Positions 13,001 through 25,500 of a stretch of 64,000 nt of DNA are shown piece after piece. A model generated the notes under the pieces. That model made no database searches. It had not been told where the DNA came from and saw only the letters and a list, made by a program, of their open reading frames with translations. The number at the start of each line of letters is the position of its first letter. Positions within the stretch are counted from its first letter, which is position 1. The stretch spans positions 10,882,471-10,946,470 of the forward strand of contig NC_049979.1 of assembly GCF_000003815.2 (NCBI RefSeq), read 5' to 3'. The position numbers were made by a program, and so were the translations under genes. The stretch is from Branchiostoma floridae. Lineage: Eukaryota; Chordata; Leptocardii; Amphioxiformes; Branchiostomatidae.

Positions 13001-16000
13001 TAGCTAGAGGATAGCTTCCTGTTGAAGCTGCAATATTTAGACTATAATTTTGTAATTGTCAGGTCAGCATACTGACTGAATCAGCATTTTGGCAAGAGTT
13101 GTATCGAACTTCCAATCAATTTCCAATTCCACAGTTAATTTCTAGCTTGGTTTGTATTGATCTTTTTTGTATGGCATCTGTCAGTGTACTTAGTTTCAAA
13201 ATACATATGTAATTGGATTTTTGAACAAATACTTGCCTAGTAGTAGTAGTTACCTAATCCATAATGGACAAGATTAACAATTTTGGCAGCAGATGTGACT
13301 AGCTAGGGCGGCATACCTAAATGAAACATCAGGTATTGGTAGTGAGGTACAAGCCCAGATCTATACCTGTACCTGTAGCTCAACAATTAACCCGTGGTCT
13401 CAAATAATGACAAACAGTAAACAATGTTTATCTTACCTTTTGATAACTCTTGCAAGAGGATCTCAATTCAAAGATTGTATAGTGTTTTGACAGTGCATAC
13501 AATGTTATTGTTGTTTTCCAGTGCTCAAGTTCCTACCCCTTGCTGTGATAGTTTACTAATGATGCATGTACAGTACTGATATAGTTCGCATCCATGCACT
13601 GGAAAACTGGATGGGTGGGTCCCAGCAGCTGGAGACATTCCCAACAGCCTGTGTATCCATTCAGCCTACCGATGTGCATACAATCTGTATCAAATAGCCT
13701 GGGTGCCAGACTGTTTCTAGGGCCTATACAGGACAACTCCGCAGCTTTAGGTCCAACATACATACAAACTGGTAGTTTGGTCTTGATAAGGATAACTAAG
13801 AGGGAGGGGGAGTGAGAGATGTGGAAAAATTTCCTTGGGGATATATTGGCCCAATACCTGAGGAGGTCTCCTGCATAAACCCTGGAAACAGTCTGGCATC
13901 CAGGCTAGTGTCCATAAGGACCAGATACAGAACCACATGCAATGGTGCCAGGCTTTTTGTGTCTTCCCTTCAACCTGTGTCTTTGCTTGTGGCTGTTCAA
14001 AAATAGCACTCATGGAAGTCTATGATAGTAGCTGCCTTTGGACACCCATACTGAGGGGACTTTGAGTGACATAACAATTCTGCCCAATCTATCTGGATAG
14101 ATCTGCTGGTATGGCGCACCACACGACCAGTTATACCTGCTATTTAGCAGTCGACTGAACAAAACAAAGTGACACGAAACCTATCGTTACACCACTGATT
14201 GGTGGTTGTTAATCCAATTTTTCACAGTCCCATCCTTTGTTTTTCTCATCATATCCTGGAGGTAGGCACACAGTAATTATGACTGAAGAAGGAAACCCAC
14301 AGGCTCTGTGTAAGAAATACCTGTTATCAATCACACACATGCCACCACCTTTGTGAAAGATATCTGGCTATTTTGTACAGTGACAGATTTACATAATAGT
14401 GATTTGTGCTTGCCAATATAACTCTTAAGGCGATGTGCTTGTAATTATAGAGGAGGAGGAAAAGGCCGGGTAATGACAAAATTTGAAGAATAATTCTTTG
14501 CTTTCCTTCGCTGAGTAAACATCACAGGCCCAACATTATAAAACACTAAACTAACACTAAGATCTGTCTGGTGTTTGTGTAAGAGTTACCAATTTCTGGC
14601 ATAACTAATACCTTCTCCTACGAGCAGCCTTGCTATTCATTTTCATTGCCTTTCTTATCAATAGGACAGTCTTTGCATTAGGACATCCCTGACTTTACTT
14701 TAAGCCCCAGGATTACCGTACCTGATTAGACATGAATACCTTCACCTTTCAGATTCAGCCACTACTCAGTCTACTGGTTGGACAAGGTGCATATGATGCC
14801 CACTTCGTTGTTTTCCTCTGTGAGAGAGTAAGCTTTCTGGCTACTCCTACCTGGACTTCCGCACCAATTTGTTTCTTACACATAAATAGGCAATTCTGTT
14901 TATTGCTGAACAGACAACAAATCCGTGGACTGTCCAAAAACATCTGGACAATTTCCCCTCTGGCAAACTGACATTATCCTGATTACGTTGATGCTGTTTG
15001 GATACCACTAATTGCAGCTGTACATCTGTGCAGGCCAAAAATGATACCATTCATGGTCAACAGAGCCCTGTCCTTGCAGTACAGTTTTCCCAAGAGTAAT
15101 ATTCACTTTTTAACATGCAGGAAAATGAATTTGTCAAATCATACCCCTCACCAACCCTTGAGAAGGCACTGTGCTAGATGTGTGGCATAGAAATGGTATG
15201 TAAACAAGTGCCATCAATCAGGTTACCATGTTGCACTTTGTTTTCAATACTGTAGATTCTTTCACATCCTTTCGCAATGTTTGTAACTTTAGTTTATTTA
15301 GCAAGCGTAAATGAAATTTTTGCAATGTTTTTATATGTAGTTGATCTAATTCTGTAGCACAATTTGTAATACTCTCAGTTTTGGAAATAGGGACCTCAAG
15401 ACTGTATGGCCATTTAAAGGACAGCATCAGAAAATTTTCAATTCTTTATTTTCCAGTAGTTTACTCATTAAAAAGTTGACGTACGTCAATTTTTACATTG
15501 ATCCGCCTAATATGACCCTGTAGACACGTTTGAACTTCGCGCTCTCCTCCTCTCCCCGCCGCGCTGGCCGATGACGTAATGGCCTCGTTCTGATCGTCTG
15601 AGATTGTATGACGTCACGGATCCGAAACTTCTAGCCAGCCATTTTGCTCGGTGAACCTCGGTCCTCTCAGCAGTAAATAATCACCCCGCCATTCTGGAGT
15701 TCAGTTTGTTGTCATTGAAAATTATTTTCGTGGACCCGTAAGTCGCATTGTGAGCTGTCTACGAAGCCATAGTCCCCGGGAGACTGAACATGAATAAGCT
15801 TGCCTGCGTGTGAACCGCGCGGCGACGGAACGAAATCAAAACAATGGTGGTGGGGGAGGTTCACGCACCGTGCCATTCTGGACTATTACAAGAGCGAGTT
15901 CGGGTCAGTTCTTACCTTCTCCTTTCCGGACAGCACAGCGATAATTACACGTAAGCTTCCACGAATTTTGGTTGAATTCACAATTGTCCAACTGGCAGGG

Positions 16001-19000
16001 ACATTAAAAAAAATCATTCTCTGACAACATACCCTTGATCGCTACATATCGAACGATCCCCCTTCCGCGCCGAAACATACATACAGCATTGTTGTTTTTA
16101 CATACAACACAGGCCGGCATTGTGAATGGCGCGAAATGTCGGCTTCGTTTCAGAGTCCGTGATTTGTTTTGAATGAACCCCCAGCAATCTCCGCCAAAGC
16201 TACATGATTGAAAAACCGACCAGTCCAGATAATTTACCCGAGAAACAGAAAATAAAGTGAGAGGCGAGGCGTAACTCGCACGATCTGTACAAGTTGCGGT
16301 GCTATCTGTTTCGGCGCGAAAAGGGGGTTGTTCGATATGTAGCGATCAAGGGTATGTTGTCAGTAGAACAAACGAGGTCTACAACTGTGAATTCAACCAA
16401 AATTCGTGGAAGCTTACGTGTAATTATCACTGTGCTGTTCGGAAAGGAGAAGGTAAGAACTGACCCGAACTTGCTCTTGTAATAGCCCAGAATGGCACGG
16501 TGCGTGAACCTCCCCAAAAACCATTGTTTTGATTTCGTCCCGTCGCCGCGCGGTTCACCCGCTGCAGACAAGCTAATTCACGTTCAGTCTCCCGGGGACT
16601 ATGGCTTCGTAGACAGCTCACAACGCGACGTACAGGTCCACGAAGTTAATTGTCAACAACAACGGACTGGCTTCCAGAATGGCGGTGTGATTTCCCGCCG
16701 AAGGGACCGAGGTTCACCGAGCAAAATGGCTGGCATGGCCAGAAGTTTCAATTCTGATTTGTGACGTCAGCGCGCAGGCAATCAGAACGAGGCCATTACG
16801 TCATCGGCCAGCGCGGCGGGAGAGGGGAGGAGAGCGCGAAGTTCAAACGTGTCTACAGGGTCATATTGGGCGGATTAATGTAAAAATTGACGTAAATCAA
16901 CTTTTTAATTAGTAAACTACTGGAAAATAATGAATTGAAGATTTTCTGATGCTTTCCTTTAAACTAAACATGAAAGTTTCATACCTGAGCAAATTTGACA
17001 CAGGATTCCGCTCCATCTATGTCCTCAAACTCAACCAACGCTTGTCTCTTCTTTGGCATCATGATAACGTAACTGCAAGAAAAAAACAATAACAATGAAT
17101 AGACAATCTTAAGATACTTTTTTTTCATTCGATGCTAGTCATCAACTCGTATACTTGTAGTCTAGCTTACCACGGATAAATCTATGGTTAGCCAGTGACA
17201 AGATTGAGTCAGTGGTTACTATGGAGAATGGTGTCCAGGTTACTACTCAGGACTGTCTCCAGGACTCGAAATTTGCTTACTGTGACAGGTAAAAATTTCA
17301 CCCCATAGATTTAAAAAATCTCAACTTAAAACTACAGAAAATCTATTTTCGTAAATATAACAAAGAAAATAAACAAAATCAGCTAACAAACAACAAATTG
17401 AACAATTAACGTTGAAGACAACCCTGCATTGACTACATGTATATGATCCAGTCATACATTACAATACAACAGTAGGCAGTAGCATCATTTTGTTTTCTTT
17501 TCTGCAGTATGCAAATTATACACTGCTGAAACAGTTCATTGACCCCAGCTGACCACAGGATACCAATTTTCAAAATTTGGAAATTGTGGTCATTAGCAAA
17601 CAAGCCGTAACTAAACAGTGTAGCAAAAGTAATGAGCAGACCTCATCATGCACACCCAGGATATCTGCTAGGAAATGAGGGCAAATTGCTACCATCTGGG
17701 CAGGAAGGAAACTTCCACTGCTAGAGAAGTAATCTATCATAATCACAAAAATGCAATGGTGTAAAAGATATCTCACATGTCAGATATGGGGGGTGATGTT
17801 GAGTGTTTGTGTAAGGTCCTGGTATGGCACAGAAAAGCATGGGATGGGCTCAGATGTAGCACTAGTAGCAGAGCCAAGCTTTGAAGCAAGGAGCCTCCTT
17901 CAGGGGCATAGGGTGGGTGGGTTGGATTTTATGACACTGACAATTTTCTTCCTGACCATCTTTCTGAGCTATTCTTTGATTCTCCTATCACTTATCTTAT
18001 GTTTCTCAAATTTTCTGTGCCCCAAATTCAGATTTGCTTGGATTTTCTTTCCCTGCATTTTTAAACCCATGTGACCATATGGTTGGCCTGACCTGTTTAC
18101 CTGATGTCTCTAGCTGTATTTGATTCAATTTGCTCCCTTTCCACACCTGCATTGTTTAAAAGTCCACTGTTGCAAAAAGTGATTGTCAAACCCAAAGCTG
18201 ACCATTTTTTGTCCGTATGTTTTGTGACATTGTGTATCCAAAAGTGTGGTCAAGACTTGCTACACAATAGACACCAGGGGTTGTTAACCTTTAGTGGCCA
18301 TTTAGGTGCCAAAAGGCCATCCATTGCCTCCAGGGTCCATTACAGACACCATAGACTCCATAAACCTTCCTCATACTGTTGAGTCTGAATGGTATGTGCT
18401 TTCACTGGAATGTTGCACAGTATCTTTTTATCACCAAAGGCAATACGTAATCACCTCAGCAATACACACCTGCCCCAATTTTCACCAGAAATGTCTTTGA
18501 GTTACCAATAAGACAATGAAGATGTTGCAGATTTTCCTTCCCATATATAATTTTCATACCTAATGAGATTAGAACATCCTAAAATCTGGTTACTCAACTC
18601 CACTGTGATGTACTGCTGTAGCAGGACTTATCTAGAAAGCAAGCCTATAAATCACAGACTCCATCAGACACCCCTGACCCTGTCTGTGTTCCTGCAGCAG
18701 ACTGATCATCACAGCTGCATACACCAGGAGAGGGACTGGGCAGAAGGAATCTCTGAGTTGAAATGTAAATTATAAGCTATGAATGATCTGTTTCTGTCCA
18801 ATTGCAGATATCATTGGCCCTTCTTCCTTCTTTGAATCTTCCCCTTATCAATCCAAGCCATCTTTCTCCCTTCACAGATCATTGTCCCCATTCCTTAGCT
18901 GATAGGAGAGGGAATGATAAGTTTACAGTTTTAACAATTCTGCAGTACAGTAGTAATACATTGAAAAAAATATTTGTAATCACAGCGTCATGAATTTGTA

Positions 19001-22000
19001 ATTGAGAGGCCAAGGCGAAAATACCACTGCGAAATATTTCAAGATTTACGGTACATGCTTTCTCTGAGGTTTCCCATTTGATTCATTCTCATCAGTATCT
19101 CAGAATCTCCCACAGGACCCTTGGTGACCAGTGATAACATGAACCAGTGCTTCCCTTCAATCTCCCTGCAATCTCTGGAGCTTCCTATAACACCTGTTTT
19201 GTCACTTGGGAATATAGCCTAAGGAAGCATCATACATCAAACCTTGGAAGACAAGCCTGAAGAATGGACAAGCTGACCAAAAGTGACAGCCTCCATAGGA
19301 GGATACTACTGAGGGCCTAACTGAAGACTGGACCTGAGCCATATGTTAGGTAAACCTCCCAGTTAGAACGCATAAACTTCAAAGCTTAACGGCTGAGAAT
19401 ATTCTCTGGGTTGTCAGACCTGATGGGTCCGAAATGCTGGACCGCTTCCACGATGTCTGCTTCGATGACATTCTCCGACAGACTGCGCACATGCACAACT
19501 GGTGAAGGAGAGGGCTTGTGTGGGTCTTCAGACTTGTCCTGAAATATAATAAACAAGGAAAATAACATAAATATCTTAAACATTCAGGACTCCGCACAGC
19601 ATATTATTGCAGGCCCTGAGCTTCTTCTACTAGAGGACAGCAAAAACAGAATCATACATGTACAAACAAAGCACAGTACTGCTGCAAAAGGCTACAGAGC
19701 CCCATTCTACTTCAGTCACTTCAGTGATCTCTGCCATTGACACGTCAGACCACAATTGGTTTCTTTATCTCTCTTACTATACCATAGTTTGTACATTTAT
19801 TTGCAGGATTTGAATATCAATACTGTATCACTTTTGCACCAATTGCTTCACCCTGGGCAACTCCCAACATTTCTGGTCTTGTTACTGTACCATACATAAT
19901 AGGGTCAAGGCAGAATTTCTGGGCGGGTTGGTAAACCTTCAATTTTCAGATCATAATCACAGCTCTACCTGAATGCAGTAGGGCTACTCAGAGGATGTAC
20001 AGTATACAATTACATTGTCCACCAAGACACACTTGTGATGTGTCTTTTGTCCCGTGTTTGTACCCGACCTCTAATCCACAAGTTGAAGGGACACATTCCA
20101 CTGCAGGGTTGCCTCCATGCCCTGAAGCCTGATTAGCATGGCCAAGACATTTGTGGGCAGCCGTTTAGCCCAAAGGCAATGCAGTGTTGTTTGTATCGAA
20201 GTAGCATGCAAACTTACTTGGGGCTGTACTAATTGGTCTTATCTACATTCAGAGCCAAATTTACTGGACTTCTGTCTGTTACATAGAAGAATTGTAATGC
20301 CACTGGTACCATGCACAGGTCCTAAGCATTCAATTGAAACAAGCCAAGTCTTTTCACAACTTTCACTTTCTTATATCACCTTCCTTTGTCTACATCCTAC
20401 TTGGATTACCTACTTGACAACCGTTAATGGATGAGTCAATATTACGTAAGTAAAATTACATCCCAAGTATTTTGTCTGAAGGACACTCGTGTCCCTGATC
20501 TGTAATGGACATAAACATGGATGTGTTTGTAGTGAACACATCATGCCTTAATTTCTGAAACATGATAAATAGTTGTTAACTTAATCTTAGTTTTACCAAG
20601 CAACTTCAGGGAATCTTTAAAACACTGAGTAAGAATTAGAAAGATTTTTAAAAGGCTTGTATGGTTAGATTACTTAGAATAGATTGGGCAGCAGCGGCTT
20701 ACATGATGATATAACCAACCTACACATCTAATCATTCACAGAATAACACATCCATGTGAACCATATGTTTTCATTTTTTTAATGTAGTCAAGCCATTTGC
20801 TTGCTACAAAATGTACTTTAGGGTTCTGAGTTCTTACAAAACATACTAGGAAGGGCAAATCATTCTGAAGCTGAGCTTCTCTGATGGGGATGAGTGGCAA
20901 ACTGTCAGAGAATCTTACTCTCAGCCTTCTTTGTCACAGTTTGTGCAATGTGACTGTGAACAAATCTGAAACATATCACTAACCTCCTAGCAATAACTAC
21001 CCTTCTTTCATTGAACCTCATTGCACTAGCTACCTTTCTTTCATCCCATTGTTCAAAATGTCTATAGCTTCCCTATTCAACATACACAATCAGGATAAAC
21101 CACATAAATGCATCTCAGATATCCACACGGCAGTAAATTACCAATAAGCAGTATGGTTTGTCTTTGCCTTGACATTTACTATGATTGTTCTCCCACTGTG
21201 TTCAGATAAGCGTGAAATATTAGGACAAATGAAGGCCAGTATTAAACCTGCTGAGACTGACAGGTCTGATGTCTGTGGATTTCTAGACAGGTGGAATATA
21301 TCTGAACATAATGAAATAATTCATTTGGTAACGTCCTTGGTGACATCCATGAAGCTTTGTCTATTGTGCAATTTTGCGAATCATCAGCCGCTGTCTAGTA
21401 GATTTACAAACACAGCTAGAAGGATTGGTCATAAACAGACTACTCAAATCAGACAGGCAGGCGCTTCATATACCTGAGAAAGACACAGATTTTGTCTTTC
21501 AGACGGACTACGATTCTGTTATAATTCCGTTCATTACGTTGACGCCATTTGGTGCTAATCTAATATTTTGTCCCAATATTGTATCGATTTTGTAACTCGA
21601 TATAAAATTTGCTTCTGGTGTCGTTCTGTAGAATAGAAAATTGTCAAGAAGCCGAAAGCCCTGTACATAACAATCTCTCATCGTTAAGGACGTTTTCTGG
21701 GCGCATCTGGCCCTGAACTAGCGAAGATTTGGGGGAGAGCGATGTGTGGGAAATAGATCGTTGGCACGCCATGCGTAAATCATGTTGTCCGAGAGTCAGC
21801 CACGCCGCGGCGTGGGGAGGCGGCATACGGAAACATTTCCTGCTGCTACTGCCACAGCGTGGGTATCGGCGATGCTAAACTTTACAGAGACATAACCTTA
21901 GCTATTACGATGATCACGCTGACGCCAAATTATCGTAGATAATGGGCAACTCCGTGAACGTCGCAATCAGCCGTCCTTGTCCACAAGGAACAAGCCGGAA

Positions 22001-22227
22001 TAAATTTGCACGCGATACGCGTGCCTCCCCACATCACGGTAAACAAGCCGACATTCCGGGCTCCCTGCTTCGAAAATATCGCCGTAAACATCGCACCAAG
22101 AATGCTATATCCCTCTACATTCCATAAAGCAGCTTCTTACCCTGGATCCAGACTGCACGATGTAGCCATCGTCGATTTTTTGCTTCTTGTTGGCGTGCCC
22201 GTAGTCCCCCCTCTCGTCGGTCGCCAT
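1072..22227 (-). CDS. HNRNPL: hnRNP L-like RNA-binding splicing regulator (5' part, nine coding exons)
   Basis: Nuclear RNA-binding protein that in vertebrates binds CA-rich RNA and controls splicing. Coding exons in transcript order: 22227-22141, 19538-19420, 17072-16985, 12109-12036, 10774-10699, 10354-10269, 6877-6781, 4696-4618, 1196-1072. All splice phases join into one frame of 277 codons. The start at 22227 gives MATDERGDYGHANKKQK. RRM1 spans exons 2-4 (VVHVRSL, then MPKKRQALVEFED, then FNYSTSQKISRPG). RRM2 spans exons 5-8 (LLFTILNP, then RIVIFKKNGVQAMVEF, then KASLNGADIYSGCCTLKIEY). Exon 9 is a Gly/Asn/Gln/Pro-rich linker like the one between RRM2 and RRM3. RRM3 and RRM4 must lie left of the window. 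Intron 6 (10268-6878) has AT-AC U12-type ends. Identity with hnRNP L is strong; the hnRNP L-like paralogue (HNRNPLL) is not excluded, since both vertebrate genes would be co-orthologues. Confidence 0.93.
8239..8457. repeat. MITE-like inverted-repeat element
   Basis: The ends are TACTGTAAATGCA and its exact reverse complement TGCATTTACAGTA. The interior repeats TTCGCGGTGGTTTTAAGTTTTAA and contains a run of C at 8408-8420. It has no coding capacity, so it is a non-autonomous element sitting within an hnRNP L intron. Confidence 0.75.
10160..10215. repeat. Dispersed repeat fragment, second copy at 31098-31145
   Basis: A segment with ATACTGCTGCTGGGGTCCCTGGCACAG recurs with few changes near 31105 (CATACTGCTGCTGGGATCC...). 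It is a short interspersed piece with no further structure seen. Confidence 0.4.
10859..11062. repeat. Interspersed element with GGGCTGTCTCCAG / CTGGAGACAGCCC ends (copy 1)
   Basis: The left end is CAGGGCTGTTTCCAG and the right end is the near reverse complement CTGGAGACAGCCCTGG. The interior has GGGACAAAAATTTCACC. The same plan recurs at 17248-17426, 25507-25743 and 51792-52019, with a further end-only match near 1490-1508. I infer a short non-autonomous DNA element family. Confidence 0.65.
11360..11395 (-). CDS. Candidate 36-nt cassette microexon of hnRNP L
   Basis: On the minus strand, a strong polypyrimidine tract and acceptor (CCTTTTTTTCATAG) precede 36 nt, which are followed by an excellent donor (AA|GTAAGTG). 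The length is a multiple of three. The phases (2 in, 2 out) match the flanking exons at 12109-12036 and 10774-10699, so inclusion adds about 12 residues (RQRLGNGTVGHN) between RRM1 and RRM2 without breaking the frame. No vertebrate counterpart is known to me. Whether it is constitutive, alternative or silent cannot be told from sequence. Confidence 0.55.
13698..13906. repeat. Inverted-repeat (hairpin) element in hnRNP L intron
   Basis: AGCCTGGGTGCCAGACTGTT at the left end matches the reverse complement of the right end (AACAGTCTGGCATCCAGGCT). Pairing continues inward on both sides to about 13765 and 13838. This is MITE-like, with no coding content. Confidence 0.65.
15418..16958. mobile_element. 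Long foldback element with arms of about 650 bp, flanked by TTAA
   Basis: The outer ends are AGGACAGCATCAGAAAATT and the reverse complement of AGGAAAGCATCAGAAAATC. They are flanked by TTAA at 15414-15417 and 16959-16962, the target duplication typical of piggyBac-type transposition. The arms (about 15418-16080 and 16296-16958) match almost base for base, including AGCTTCCACGAATTTTGGTT, GCGGCGACGGAACGAAATC and CGATGTAGCG-type segments, around an unmatched loop of about 215 bp. No transposase frame is visible. The right end lies only about 22 bp from the donor of hnRNP L exon 3 (exon edge 16985), inside the intron. Confidence 0.85.
17248..17426. repeat. Interspersed element with GACTGTCTCCAG ends (copy 2)
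   Basis: Starts CAGGACTGTCTCCAGG, contains GTAAAAATTTCACCCC, and ends TTGAAGACAACCCTG. Same organisation as the copy at 10859-11062 but more diverged. Confidence 0.5.
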
Positions 22228-22511
22228 CTTCCTGCTGACTGTGCTGCTGGCTGGGCCGCGGTGTGGGCGGGGCTGACCTCTGATGACGTCACTGCAGGCA
22301 CAAACAACCTAAACCATCCAAAATCACCCAGATTTACCTAAATTAGTGTGTCCCGTCATGGACGTTCACAATATCGGCAATCATTGTTACAGTTAGTAGT
22401 CTAAAGGGGTTCAAACAATCTGAGGAAGATCGTGTACCGTCATTCTTGGTGGGAAAGTGGGGTCAAGAGGTCAAAGTTTAAAAGGCAGGCCCACCAGGTG
22501 ACAGCAAGGAA
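22228..22511. promoter_or_regulatory. Bidirectional promoter between hnRNP L-like gene and GALM
   Basis: Only 284 bp separate the two divergent start codons. The stretch is GC-rich near hnRNP L, with a GC box (GTGGGCGGGGC, 22262-22272) and a full palindromic CRE, TGACGTCA, at 22284-22291. No TATA box is evident. Head-to-head housekeeping genes commonly share such promoters; joint regulation is inferred. Confidence 0.6.
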
Positions 22512-25500
22512 ATGAGCGGGAAAATTTCTGTGGAAGACTTTGGGACGACACCTGAAGGACAAGCTGTCCAGCGCTTTGTCCTCAGGAACAACAGCAACGT
22601 CTGCCTAAAGCTCATCTCCTACGGAGCGACAATCCAGGCCATAGAAGTGCCGGATAAGGACGGGAAGGTTGCCGACGTGACACTAGGATTTGATACTTTA
22701 GATGGTTAGTAGGGATTTAGCTGGACAAAGGGTTAGCGTTGGGTTGTACTTTGGTCCCTGCCACGCAGGTACTCCAGATTTCAATAGGATAATAAAGCCA
22801 CAGTTGGTTTGCTATGGCATTGAAGAGAGGCGGGGGGATTTAAATGAATATCAATCAAATTAAAGAGCGGCCCAAACACAGGTGGACGTGGCAAGGAGGC
22901 GGTATTAAAGGGTTGTTGACAAAGGTTGTTGCTTCAAATCCCCAATGTTGTTCCCTTCCCCCCTTCAGTCCCTTGACTCAAGTAAAAATGAATATCAGGC
23001 TAGATGTCATCTCTGATGGGATGTAAAGCTGGAGGGGTTGCATTTAAGGAGTCAGCCACACCTCAGCATGTTGTAAAGAGCAGGGATTCTTGTTCGGTTT
23101 GAATGGATCAAACCTTTATACTGTCCAGTCTTTAGCAGTTTCTACTTCAGTATACAAAACTGGTGTGTAATGCCTAAAGGCTGTTTTATACCTATTGTAC
23201 AAAACAAAACGTTTCCTCTTGGCCTAAGATTCAACTTTAAACTTGTGCAATTTGTCAATAAATGCATGTCCCAAGGGAGATAGGTGGTGTTAGTGACCAC
23301 TTTCACATATCAAAAGTGCAGACAGACAGCTGGTAAACATGTGGGGCAACCCCCATGTGTCCTTATCAATAATTCATCAACTGGTAGTAATTTTGCATGT
23401 TATGTGTGCCATGGCTTGAGGCCTTGAGCATTTTTTGCATTGATGATTGAGACTGTAATAGTTGAATTACTTGAATATTGATGATAGGGGGCAGCAAGAT
23501 ATACTAATTTAATTGTAGCTGTCTCTACTTCTATGTAAAGAACTGTCTATGTCAAGCACTGTTGGTCATGTTAATTCTATGTAGCACATTTATACTTCTT
23601 ATCTTGAATTCTTTGTTTCTTTAGATCTAAGTGTTGTTAACAAATTATTTGGATTGCACAGTCGACCTCACCTCACCACAAGATATTATGACATAGGCTG
23701 TCAAAATATCTTTAGGGAGTAAGTATGGCAGCCTGGTAAACTTGCCAGATTGCCCCAGAGTCACATTAAAAGAACCCAGGTGTGTCTGTGTTTGTAGAAT
23801 ATTTTTTTCATAAACCCCAGTGGAAATTAGTTCCAAAATCTTTCCAAAGAACAAGCCAGTTTACCATTTCTCATTGCCAGCCTTCCCAGTTTACTGCTGA
23901 GCGGTGCCAGCCTTCCTAAAATTACAAGGATCCCCCCATGCAGACCCTCATATGCCTGGAACATTTGGTTGGAATCAAGATACCGTAGTTTATAGCAGGG
24001 TTTTAATGGAAATTCCAAGGATTTATAGGTAGACCTTAACCTTGCTCATATCCCTCAGTATGGTAGACTGCTGTTTCACGAGAGAGAGAGAAAGAAAAAA
24101 ATCCAAATAAAACTTTCCTACAATTTTCCATCAAAACGTTCTATTGGATGCCTGTAGACTTTATGTCGGAGGTTGTATTACAAGTGTTTTTATCATGTCG
24201 TTTCCACAAGGCTACCTTGGCAAGCATCCCTACATGGGTGTTGTGGCTGGGAGAGTTGCCAACAGGATAGCCAAGGGGACCTTCTCACTGGATGGGCAGG
24301 AGTACAAGTTGGCCTGTAACAACGGTCCAAACCACCTGCATGGTGGACTGAAGGGCTTCAGCCATGTAAGTGTTACTAGAATTCTTCATGCACCTTCTTT
24401 CCAATTAAGATGACACAAACATATAGATTTTTGTATACTTTATCAAGTTAAGAAAAGCTAGCATACGGAAAAGACAGGTGATGAAGTTGGAAGTAGACAA
24501 ATATGTGTTATCAACATAATCACTGGTGTGTATCAGTAACCAAACATACACAAAAAAACTTGAAAGTTTGATTTCTGTCAATCATATCTCTATAGTTACT
24601 TTATCCAAGAACATTATAACATCCTTGCTTTATCAATATCAATTTCATTTTAAAGTTTTTTTTCATAACCCTTTACAGTGGAACCCCATTTGCTGTGATT
24701 GTATCTTCAACTTGGTACATTTTACATACTCTAGTAGACTACCAGGGCTGCAGAGGGGAGCTAGTCTGGAAAAAATGCTGAAATTTCCCACAATCAAATG
24801 CCTGTTGTTTTTGGATAATGAGCTGCATGTTTTAGATTCATGGGAAGCTCTCTATTGTTCTTTACAGAGATACCTCATTTGTAATGATAACATTTTTGTG
24901 CAACCAGCACCATGATTGACTTCGTGGGTGGTTATCCCCCAAAAGTGCCTAGATTTCCCTGCCAGTATCTAACACTGTTGGCAGGGAAATTTCAGCCATG
25001 GTGCTCTATCCATAAATGTATGATCATAGTAAGTGGTCATAATTTGACTTTCCATTCATATCTTTAACACAATGGAATTATTTGAAGAACAGCAGGGATA
25101 TTATCAACTGAAGTCTTGGACAGAATTTTGGAAACGGTCAGACATTTCATGTAGCGTCCACTACCTTGCATCATATACTGAGGACATCTTGTCGAAGGGC
25201 AGTTTTTATACCCTAACAATGAAGACAACTTCTAGATAATCCAATGGGAAACAAGTGTATTTTTCCTGTGATTTTCCAGTATGTGTGGGACAGCAGTGTG
25301 GAAGGAGACAGCGTCAAGTTCACCTATGTGAGCGCCGACGGTGAGGAGGGCTATCCTGGGGAGGTCACCGCTCAGGTCACCTACAAGCTGACCAATGACA
25401 ACGAGGTTGACATCCAGTACCAGGCCACCACAACCAAGGCAACACCCATCAACCTCACCAACCATGCCTATTTCAACTTGGCAGGGCACGTAAGTTGTGT

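Noticed and set aside
15800-16571. Open frames inside the long inverted repeat (both strands, KSKQW...GRFTHRAIL type) as a gene
   Set aside because: The two frames are mirror copies created by the repeat arms, short, and without a recognisable domain or transposase motif.
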